A DNA stretch of 64,000 nt from Hygrocybe punicea (lineage: Eukaryota; Basidiomycota; Agaricomycetes; Agaricales; Hygrophoraceae), in assembly GCA_963556145.1 (NCBI GenBank), contig OY744463.1, forward strand, positions 3,844,001-3,908,000, in the 5' to 3' direction. The notes below the pieces were generated by a model. The model saw nothing but the letters and a program-made list of their open reading frames with translations. It searched no databases and was not told the origin of the DNA. Position 1 is the stretch's first letter. Each line of letters starts with the position of its first letter. Below, in pieces: positions 47,251-56,079 of this stretch. Position numbers and translations under genes: made by a program.

Positions 47251-48911
47251 GGTCAGTTTCTTCTGGCAGTTGCCAGGGGCATAGTTAACCATTCCCATGC
47301 ATTTGCTAGGGGGTGCAGTTCACTTTCTTCTGGCAGTTGCCAGTGGGCAGTTAACCATTTTCTTGTAATATAATGAAATGGAATTGTTAAAAGCACAGAG
47401 AATAGCAAAATTACAAAATTATTATTTTGGAAACCCACAATACCTCAGTTTTACCACCAGCCATTACAGTAGCTACTTATATGCCAAAACCAGAAATTAC
47501 CCCACTTGGAATATGGTGCTTTTTTATTTAATATTACTCAATTCCAAATAAATACATACCTCATATGAATAGCAATACCTCAATATTACTTAAGTGAAAA
47601 TATACATTAAATGATTATTTTATCTAAATACATAATTAAATAATCAAATATGGCTGGTGGTGGTGGTCTGGTGGTGAGAGGTGGGAGGTGGTAAGAGGAG
47701 GAAGAGCGTGGGGGTGGGACAAGGGGGTGGGAGGAGGGAGGGGGGGTGAGAGAAGGGAGGGGGGGTGAGAGAAGGGGGGGGTGAGAGAAGGGAGAAGGGA
47801 GTGGGAGTGGGAGTGGGAGTGGGAGAAGGAGTGGGAGAAGGGAGTGGGAGAAGGAAGAGGAGGGACGGGCAGCAGGGAGAGGGAGAGGGAGAGGGAGGAG
47901 GAGAGGGAGGAGGGGGGTGGCATGTACATACCTCCATCGTCCTCGTCCCTGTCCCCGTCTCCATCCTCGTCCTCATTGTCCCCGTCCCCGTCATCGTCCC
48001 CCATTCTTGTCGTCGTCCCTGTCATCATCGTCCCTGCCTTGTTGTCAACCCCCGTTCTCGTCATCGTCCCGTCGTCGTCATCCCCATCCCCATCCCCATC
48101 CCCATCCCTGTCCCTGTCGTCCCCATCTCTGTCCTTGTCGTTTTCTTCGCCGTCGTCCCCTGGCTGGTCATCGTCGTCTCCGTCATCCTGTCGTCCCGTG
48201 GCTGGCCATCTCCATCCTCGTCGGCGGGCTGTCTGTGTCCTCATCATTGCCATCTGGCGCATCTCTTTCCCCGGCGTCGCATGCCGTTTCCACTATCCTC
48301 ACCAGGACCATTGTCGTCCACGCCCATTGGGTTTACTGAGGTGGCCGTGGCGTTCTTGTCTGGGCTGGGTAGGTTGGTGGGTGTTCGGGTTCGCTTGCGT
48401 TTGGTGCGGGGGTAACTGCCCACCTTAGTTAGCAAAAAAAAAAAGATTCAAAAATAAAAATAAAGCCTTTGGTGCTCTTCTGCACCTGTTTCACATCGTT
48501 GAAAACTTCAAGTTGTGCGGGAAAGCCAGCTGGCAGTTGCCGAATTCCTAAATGGGGTCGAGTTGCTAAATATGGAACTATGGCTGGAACATTTTGAATA
48601 TTCTGGCATGCACAATAATGCATATATCAACAAAGTAAGACTCTCCAGAGATACAAGTGTAGAATACCTACTCCTAGATTAATTTGTGTATTTTCTTTAA
48701 TGCTACATACAGAGATATTCACAATGTGTTGTATTCCTCTGTCAAAGTTGGACCCTTAATCACTCAACTTTGCAAGTACAGATCTCAAAAATCCAAATTT
48801 AATTCTGGGGGTACTAAGTAGATGCTATATGATGTTGAACATCAGTGCCTGGTTATTGGTGGTGTAGGATATGTGTTGTAGCCAACACGTAACAAATCCA
48901 CAACCTTCAAT

Positions 48912-49011
48912 NNNNNNNNNNNNNNNNNNNNNNNNNNNNNNNNNNNNNNNNNNNNNNNNNNNNNNNNNNNNNNNNNNNNNNNNNNNNNNNNNNNNNNNNN
49001 NNNNNNNNNNN
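48912..49011. other. Assembly gap of 100 N with duplicated flanks
   Basis: The 154 bases before the gap (48758-48911) recur exactly after it (49012-49165). The gap lies close to the centre of the palindrome. Confidence 0.95.
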
Positions 49012-50864
49012 AATCACTCAACTTTGCAAGTACAGATCTCAAAAATCCAAATTTAATTCTGGGGGTACTAAGTAGATGCTATATGATGTTGAACATCAGT
49101 GCCTGGTTATTGGTGGTGTAGGATATGTGTTGTAGCCAACACGTAACAAATCCACAACCTTCAATCACAAATCATTAATTCTGTCTCGGTTGAATAGCCA
49201 GCCACACACAAAGTATCAAACACATTTTGGCTACAACACATATCCTACACCACCAATAACCAGGCACTGATGTTCAACATCATATAGCATCTACTTAGTA
49301 CCCCCAGAATTAAATTTGGATTTTTGAGATCTGTACTTGCAAAGTTGAGTGATTAAGGGTCCAACTTTGACAGAGGAATACAACACATTGTGAATATCTC
49401 TGTATGTAGCATTAAAGAAAATACACAAATTAATCTAGGAGTAGGTATTCTACACTTGTATCTCTGGAGAGTCTTACTTTGTTGATATATGCATTATTGT
49501 GCATGCCAGAATATTCAAAATGTTCCAGCCATAGTTCCATATTTAGCAACTCGACCCCATTTAGGAATTCGGCAACTGCCAGCTGGCTTTCCCGCACAAC
49601 TTGAAGTTTTCAACGATGTGAAACAGGTGCAGAAGAGCACCAAAGGCTTTATTTTTATTTTTGAATCTTTTTTTTTTTGCTAACTAAGGTGGGCAGTTAC
49701 CCCCGCACCAAACGCAGGCGAACCCGAACACCCACCAACCTACCCAGCCCAGACAAGAACGCCACGGCCACCTCAGTAAACCCAATGGGCGTGGACGACA
49801 ATGGTCCTGGTGAGGATAGTGGAAACGGCATGCGACGCCGGGGAAAGAGATGCGCCAGATGGCAATGATGAGGACACAGACAGCCCGCCGACGAGGATGG
49901 AGATGGCCAGCCACGGGACGACAGGATGACGGAGACGACGATGACCAGCCAGGGGACGACGGCGAAGAAAACGACAAGGACAGAGATGGGGACGACAGGG
50001 ACAGGGATGGGGATGGGGATGGGGATGGGGATGACGACGACGGGACGATGACGAGAACGGGGGTTGACAACAAGGCAGGGACGATGATGACAGGGACGAC
50101 GACAAGAATGGGGGACGATGACGGGGACGGGGACAATGAGGACGAGGATGGAGACGGGGACAGGGACGAGGACGATGGAGGTATGTACATGCCACCCCCC
50201 TCCTCCCTCTCCTCCTCCCTCTCCCTCTCCCTCTCCCTGCTGCCCGTCCCTCCTCTTCCTTCTCCCACTCCCTTCTCCCACTCCTTCTCCCACTCCCACT
50301 CCCACTCCCACTCCCTTCTCCCTTCTCTCACCCCCCCCTTCTCTCACCCCCCCTCCCTTCTCTCACCCCCCCTCCCTCCTCCCACCCCCTTGTCCCACCC
50401 CCACGCTCTTCCTCCTCTTACCACCTCCCACCTCTCACCACCAGACCACCACCACCAGCCATATTTGATTATTTAATTATGTATTTAGATAAAATAATCA
50501 TTTAATGTATATTTTCACTTAAGTAATATTGAGGTATTGCTATTCATATGAGGTATGTATTTATTTGGAATTGAGTAATATTAAATAAAAAAGCACCATA
50601 TTCCAAGTGGGGTAATTTCTGGTTTTGGCATATAAGTAGCTACTGTAATGGCTGGTGGTAAAACTGAGGTATTGTGGGTTTCCAAAATAATAATTTTGTA
50701 ATTTTGCTATTCTCTGTGCTTTTAACAATTCCATTTCATTATATTACAAGAAAATGGTTAACTGCCCACTGGCAACTGCCAGAAGAAAGTGAACTGCACC
50801 CCCTAGCAAATGCATGGGAATGGTTAACTATGCCCCTGGCAACTGCCAGAAGAAACTGACCATT

Positions 50865-51600
50865 CAGTAGCTACTGCTCTGAGTTAAACTGGGGGTCCAG
50901 CAACTGCTACACCTGGTTAAACTGGAGGTACAGTAGCCACTGCTCCGAGTTAAACTGGAGGTGCAGCAAGTGCTGCACCTGGTTAAACTGAGGGTACAGC
51001 AACTGCTGCAGATGGTTAAACTGACCATCCAGTAGCTACTGCTCCAAGTTAAACTGATGGTACAGCAAATGCTGCACCTGGTTAAACTGGAGGTACAGCA
51101 GCTGCTGCTCTGAGTTAAACTGGAGGTGCAGCAAGTGCTGCACCTGGTTAAACTGACCATCCAGCAGCTACTGCTATGAGTTAAACTGGATGTCCAGCAA
51201 GTCCTGTATCTGGTTAAACTGAGCAATCAGTAGCAACTGCTCCGAGTTAAACTAGACATCCAGCAAATGCTGCACCTGGTTAAACTGAGCACACAGTAGC
51301 TGCTGTTCTCAGTTAAATTCATGGTCCAGCAAGTACTGCTTTCAGTTTAACTGCCAATGCAGTAAATAGTGCACACAGTTTAACTAAGCTCACAGTAACA
51401 ACTGGGCTGGGTTTAACTGAGCTTTACAGTGAACTGAAGGCCTTAGCACTGCTGTCTAAAGTTTAACTGAACCTACCAGTAATTGCTAGGCTGAGTTTAA
51501 CTGTATCACAGCAGGCACTGTCTGGGAGTTTAACTTGAGCCCCAGCTACTAGTGCAGATAGTACACCTAACTTTCGTACCTTAACTGGGGTTGAGTTAAC
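50865..51600. repeat. 33 bp minisatellite in right arm of palindrome A
   Basis: Reverse complement of 46510-47250: GGTTAAACTGG and GAGTTAAACTGG units every 33 bp. Confidence 0.85.
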
Positions 51601-51608
51601 TAAAACCA

Positions 51609-52240
51609 CAGGGACCACTGAAAATAACGCGGCATCGTGGAAAATATCAACCGGGTACGGATCGTCATGGTAATGACCAGGAAGAAGGTAATGGAGTCGT
51701 TCTTCAACACGTTGACGAAGATCTGAGTCAAATCCGTTGGCGAAATATTCATTCCGTTGCTTGTCCGATAAATGGCCGTTGTCATATAGTACTCCGGAAA
51801 TGCATGTGAATTCCCAGAAATATTGTCCTAAGTCCATCTTGTTCTCTATACCATAAGCCGATTGTCGTCTAATCAATTGATTGAGATCCGCGATCGTGTA
51901 CTGAATACTGTCTGTTGCACCGGGATAGAAGTTGAAAACGGCACATCAGAAAGTGATGAAGTCCTTTGCGGAAGCGGCGGGAAGGGTGGACCAAAGTTCG
52001 TAATCGTCATTATTGAGGTACCGGAGTGTGTAGTGAATCTTCATAGCGTCCGTGAGTCCACAGTCGGAGCCGAGCATGTCAATTTCGTCAAAGAAGCGGG
52101 GAAGGTCGTGTTCGTCACCATGAAATGTCGGGGCTGAACGATCACCTTGGAGAGGCATCAAGCCGTGCATCATATTGGGGAATTTCCAAGTCGGGAAGCG
52201 GGTCGGGTCGGGGAGGTATGAGGAAGGGGTCAAAGTCGTA
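51609..52240 (-). pseudogene. Retrotransposon gag-like protein fragment
   Basis: The minus-strand frame reads SAPTFHGDEHDLPRFFDEID, GLTDAMKIHYTLRYLNNDD, YELWSTLPAASAKDFITF, then TGA at 51946-51948, then CAVFNFYPGATDSIQYTIAD, QYFWEFTCISGVLYDNGHLS, FANGFDSDLRQRVEERLHYL. This is the pattern of agaricomycete retrotransposon gag domains. The single stop again fits CGA-to-TGA. The frame is cut at its 3' side by palindrome A. It points away from the right LTR, opposite to the coiled-coil gene at the left LTR. Confidence 0.6.
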
Positions 52241-52345
52241 AGTGGGGATGAGCAATTAGAGTTGGGAACAAAGGAGAAACGTCATGAAAGTCAAACCCGA
52301 TGGTGGGGGAGGGTATGAAAAGACAAAAGAACTAAATCCTCGCGG

Positions 52346-52492
52346 TGTAGTAGTGGTGCCTGTCATGTCACGTGACCTGGACCTTAGTCAGTAGCCAGTT
52401 CCGGATGTAGTAGACAGTTCTCTATCCCATCCACCTTGACCTTTCCGTGCGATTCCGTCCCTGATCCCGAGAGGTCCCTCGGGACCACTCCA
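52346..52492 (+). mobile_element. Solo-LTR-like micro-element, copy 1, TSD GCGG
   Basis: Begins TGTAGTAGTGG and ends CCACTCCA, flanked by GCGG at 52342-52345 and 52493-52496. It shares CACGTGACC, CTTAGTCAGTAGC and ATGTAGTAG with 57767-57903 and the termini with 59205-59339. Confidence 0.65.
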
Positions 52493-52507
52493 GCGGTGGG
52501 CTCTAGT

Positions 52508-53145
52508 TGTGATGGCAAGTTCTGTTGTAGACCCGGAATGGGAATCTATGGAAAGGGGTGATCAGCTAAGAAGTGATCAGAGGAATTTAGTTTCTTTTAG
52601 AAAGGTCTAGTCAATCCAACCCGAATCCAGGGGTTCCGGAATCAGAGGGTGAGTGTGGGGAAAGGACTATGAGCGGTGTAGACGATATGAAGAGTGGACT
52701 CAGAAATAGAACTAAAGCGGGACGATAAGACGTGAGGGGGAATGGTATCCTGTATTTTCTATATGTCTGGGTGTCGGTATTTTCTATATGGTTTGTAGTA
52801 TAAATGTGCTACTTTTATACTACTGTGAGGGATCCTGTGCTGTAGTAACCATGTACTACAAGCAAAGGCTGTAAATGATAGGGGAGTGGAGTGGAGGAAT
52901 GGTGGAGTGGTGCTATGTACTAGGAGATGGGAAACGAAGATACATGATATATAATTATATACGTACTGATTCTGGGTCGTTAGGGACATTGCATCTTGAG
53001 TAGGAACGATTCCGGAGGCGGAATCCAGAGTGGAATTGATAGAAAGAGCGGAATCGAGTGGAATCGATGATATGGGAATGGGAATGGACAGGAGCGGTGT
53101 CTGATACGAAGGGGAAACGGATCCACACGATCTGGAGCCTCTACA
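52508..53145. repeat. Right LTR (638 bp)
   Basis: Partner of 42871-43533; TGTGATGG...CTCTACA. Confidence 0.85.
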
Positions 53146-53824
53146 CCGGTTTGTCGGTAGCGCCCCATGTATGATTATTTTTTATTTCTTTTATTTCTCT
53201 TTTATTTTGTTTATTTTCATGTATATTAGTCTACATACAGCATGTAGGGCAATATATATGTGATATGTAAAAAAATCCCCAAGAAAATATGGAGGGATAG
53301 TGAAATAGTTGTGCACAATGTCAACGACGACAAGCATGTATGCCTGTGAGTGATGGGCAGGGCTGTGGCAATGGTGACGGGAAAGCCTGAGCCCATCAGC
53401 GCCCTTGTTCCTGACATCAGATGTGCTTCTGGTGGCCATTGTTACTATATTTGGAATATTATCTACTCTATGCTAAGTATTTGGGGGTGTTGGGGCAGGA
53501 TTTATTGCTGGGGTTGGGAAAAAAGCACTCTCCAGCCAAACAATAGCTGCTGAGGCACGTGCTCAACAGCTATAGTTAGGCTTACATAGTGGGATGGTCA
53601 GGTGGTTGTCCAAACGTTAAATCACACTTGTGACATGTCACATCTCATTAATCAGGAGACTCATAAATGTGCACACCAATGATAATAATAGTCATTCCGA
53701 GGATTCCTGCCCTCATCACACTATGTATAATAGGTATGAAATAAAATTATAATGATATAATGACAGCAGGGCATCACCCTGCCTTCGTCTCATTGTTGAA
53801 CCACCCTGACAGTCAGGTTCATTA
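53146..53824. other. Intergenic spacer right of the LTR element
   Basis: AT-rich with a T-rich tract (53176-53220). No gene, RNA or element terminus could be recognised. Confidence 0.4.
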
Positions 53825-53984
53825 CCACCGCTGCTGCTGCCATTGCCATTGCCAGTGTCATGTTTGCTGCTGCTAATGCTGCTGTTCATGCTGCTGGTGC
53901 TGGTGCTGCTGCCATTGCCGGTGTCATGTCTGCTGCTGCTGCTGCTGCTGCTGTTCGCACTGCCGGTGCTGCTGCCGTTACTGT

Positions 53985-54303
53985 TAGAGAAATGCATGGG
54001 TACGGGTGAACCCACGGGTTCTTCCACGGGTATAGCCACAGATACGGGTACGGGTACAGATTTCTGGACCCGCCAGCGTTATTTTAAGCCCTGGATCGTC
54101 CAAAACGGTCAAGTATTGAGCTAGATATGCTCAAAATACTAGAATAAAGTATTTTGAGCATATCTAGCTCAATACTTGACCGTTTTGGACGATCCAGGGC
54201 TTAAAATGACGGGTAAAACCCGCGGGTTTGGTACCCATGAGTACAATGTGTGCGGGTACGGGTACAGCCAAAATTACCCATGGGTTACCCACGCTATTCA
54301 CTA
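53985..54303. mobile_element. hAT-type MITE (319 bp) with a perfect 60 bp hairpin
   Basis: The termini TAGAGAAATGCATGGGTAC and the complement of TAGTGAATAGCGTGGGTAA form an imperfect TIR. The flanking 8-mers GTTACTGT (53977-53984) and GTTACCAT (54304-54311) match at 6 of 8. GGGTA/TACCC subterminal motifs fill both sides, as around the hAT transposase gene at 56080, so that family may have mobilised it. Confidence 0.7.
54081..54207. repeat. Perfect 60 bp inverted repeat with 7 nt loop
   Basis: 54081-54140 and 54148-54207 are exact reverse complements (start ATTTTAAGCCCTGGATCG, inner end CTCAAAATACT). Loop AGAATAA. A transcript would form an uninterrupted 60 bp stem. Confidence 0.95.
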
Positions 54304-54947
54304 GTTACCATTGCTGCTGCTGCTACTGATGTTGCCATTGCCGTTGCGGCTGCTGCTGCTGCTGTTCCCGCTGCTGCTGCCATGGCCGGTGTGGCTGCTG
54401 TTGCTGATGTTGCTATTGCCGTTGCGGCTGCTGCTACCATTGTCATTTCAGCTGCTGCTGCTGGCCGTCGCTAGTGTTGCCACGGCTAAGGCTAATGGTC
54501 AGCTAGTAGCCGTTAGCCTAGCCAAATTTAGCTTAGCCAGATCCAGCTAAGCTAAGGCTAATGACCAGCTACCAGCTACGGCTACCTTAAATTATTAGCT
54601 GTTAGCTGGCAGCTAAGCCGAGGCTAATTTAAATACATTGTCTATTATATTCTACATACTATATATTTTATTTGTGGTCAATTTATAGTTGATACACAAA
54701 ATAAATGAATGTGACATGTGTTACATGTCTGAGTCACATGCTCATGCTCAACAACAACAACTCGGACAGTGACAAGAACAACAGAACAAGGCCGGGAGGG
54801 TCACAGTGGTGCGCCCAGTGAATGGCCCAACTGAGTACATGCCCCCAACCCAGCCTCATTGACATTGGCTAACCACTCCAACAACCACACCTCACGAATG
54901 ATGTCAATGCATGTTCAGGAGGTCTCCAGCACAGAAGCACGCATGGG

Positions 54948-55002
54948 ACCTCCTGAACATGCGCTAATGCGTCGACTGATGTGTAGGCATCGTTTGCGAG
55001 GT
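54948..55002. repeat. Nested palindromic module, copy I
   Basis: Arm ACCTCCTGA (54948-54956), 12 bp, GCGTCGACTGATGT (54969-54982), 11 bp, arm TTGCGAGGT (54994-55002). Degenerate but with conserved spacing. Confidence 0.6.
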
Positions 55003-55220
55003 TCCCTACACCAAGGAGGATTATGAGAGCATGGGCTACACCCATGCTCCCATTTCCACGGCTCACGATCTTGCAAGGGTGCCGACTGTGCGAGGTATGC
55101 CACCCCTTGTGAACAAGGTCATCCCCAAACATGCAGCCCACAAGATGCAACAGAGGGCAACAGGATGACGCCGACATGGCCAAAATGACAATGATGACAT
55201 CTGGCGATGAGGTGTCAAAC

Positions 55221-55275
55221 ACCTCGCATGTGAACACCGCAATGTCAATGGACGTTGGCATGATGCACGCAAGGT
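55221..55275. repeat. Nested palindromic module, copy J
   Basis: Arm ACCTCGCAT (55221-55229), 12 bp, ATGTCAATGGACGT (55242-55255), 11 bp, arm ACGCAAGGT (55267-55275). Confidence 0.6.
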
Positions 55276-56079
55276 GAATTGAGGGCCAGGGTAGGGTACA
55301 GGTATCTACTCACCCGCTACCCACACAGCTTGGTTGCGGCTTGGTTGGTCGAGCCACGGCCAAGCCGCTGCATCAACTATAGCCAGCAGTAGTCAACTGT
55401 AGTTGGCTACCTTCGACTACCGGCTACAACTATACAAATCTGGGTAGTTAGCTTAGTCGTAGCCGCAGCTAACCTTAGCCGGCTTGTGGCTAGCTTAGCT
55501 GCGGCAACACTAGCTGTTGCTGCTGCTGCTGCTGCCATTGCCGTTGTGGCTGCTGCTGCCGTTCCCACTGCCGCTGCTGCTGCCATTACCGTTGCTGCTG
55601 CCGCTACTGATGTTGCCGTTGCCGTTGTAGCTGCTGCTGGCATTCCCGGTCCTGGTCCTGCTGCTGCTGGCATTCCCGGTCCTGGTCCCATGGCTGCTGG
55701 CATTCCTGGTCCTGGTCCTGCTGCTGCTGTTGTTCCTGGACCCAGTTACGCTGCTGCTGCTGTTCATGGTCCCAGTCCCACTGCTGCTTCGGCTGATGTT
55801 GCCGTTGCTGCCATTGCCGCTGCCACTGCCATGGGTACTGTTGCCGCTGTGCTGCCAGTGCTGTTGCTGCTAGTGTATACCATGGGTATGCTAACCCGTG
55901 TGGGTTTTTTCCATGGGTAGGGCTGGGTGCGGGTACGGGTATGGGTAAGAAATTCCTTACCCGCAGCAAACCCATACCCTTGACCCAGGGTATGTGGGTT
56001 TTGCCATGGGTTTGCCATGGGTTTTACATAGGTAGCATAGCAGTATACTAGACCCAAATTCTCCCTTCCATTCTTTACC

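Larger units (their letters stand above)
46504..51608. mobile_element. Giant palindromic foldback element, copy A, TSD CAGGG
   Basis: The arms 46504-49137 (including about 254 bp of gap artefact) and 49229-51608 are near-perfect reverse complements of about 2.38 kb around a 91 bp loop. The ends are GGTTTTAGTTAA/TTAACTAAAACC, and CAGGG lies on both sides (46499-46503 and 51609-51613). Each arm, from outside in, has: a 33 bp minisatellite; an AT-rich block; G/A-rich low complexity; a GTCC/CATCC-rich block; then about 700 bp unique. Few arm mismatches were seen (for example GCTTGCG against GCCTGCG). Terminal inverted arrays of tandem subrepeats are the classic foldback (FB/Galileo-like) design. 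No coding gene was found; reading frames of 208-217 residues are low-complexity. Confidence 0.8.
42871..53145. mobile_element. LTR-flanked element without pol, broken by a 5.1 kb palindrome
   Basis: Direct repeats 42871-43533 and 52508-53145 begin TGTGATGGCAAG and end GCCTCTACA, as LTRs do. They are almost identical; the left copy has one extra 25 bp unit (TTTTCTATATGTCTGGGTGTC...) near 43110-43165. TGG lies two bases after the left LTR (a possible primer binding site). The interior, once the palindrome 46504-51608 is subtracted, is only about 3.9 kb. It shows two opposed, stop-containing genes and no protease, reverse transcriptase, RNase H or integrase motif. The 5 bp outside the LTRs (ACCGA and CCGGT) do not match, so no target duplication is seen. 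Most likely a non-autonomous retroelement. Confidence 0.75.
54472..55512. mobile_element. Non-autonomous hAT element with GCTAAG subterminal repeats
   Basis: The termini are TAGTGTTGCCACGGCTAAG and the complement of TAGTGTTGCCGCAGCTAAG. The flanking 8-mers GCCGTCGC (54464-54471) and GCTGTTGC (55513-55520) match at 6 of 8, both differences C/T. Subterminal GCTAAGGC/TAGCCTTAG-type motifs are abundant. The interior holds palindromic modules I and J and an additional short hairpin (GCATGTTCAGGAGGTC against GACCTCCTGAACATGC, 54909-54962). No transposase. Confidence 0.75.
53825..55870. repeat. CTG/GCC-rich tract, split into three by two hAT elements
   Basis: CTG-rich pieces at 53825-53984, 54304-54471 and 55513-55870 look like one original tract resembling the core of the hAT element 37245-38813. 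The cuts are the MITE 53985-54303 and the hAT element 54472-55512. Confidence 0.6.

Noticed and set aside
47636..48428. Reading frames of 208-216 residues, mirrored at 49684-50476
   Set aside because: They lie in G/A-rich and GTCC-rich low-complexity parts of the palindrome arms. No domain, and identical shadows on both strands.
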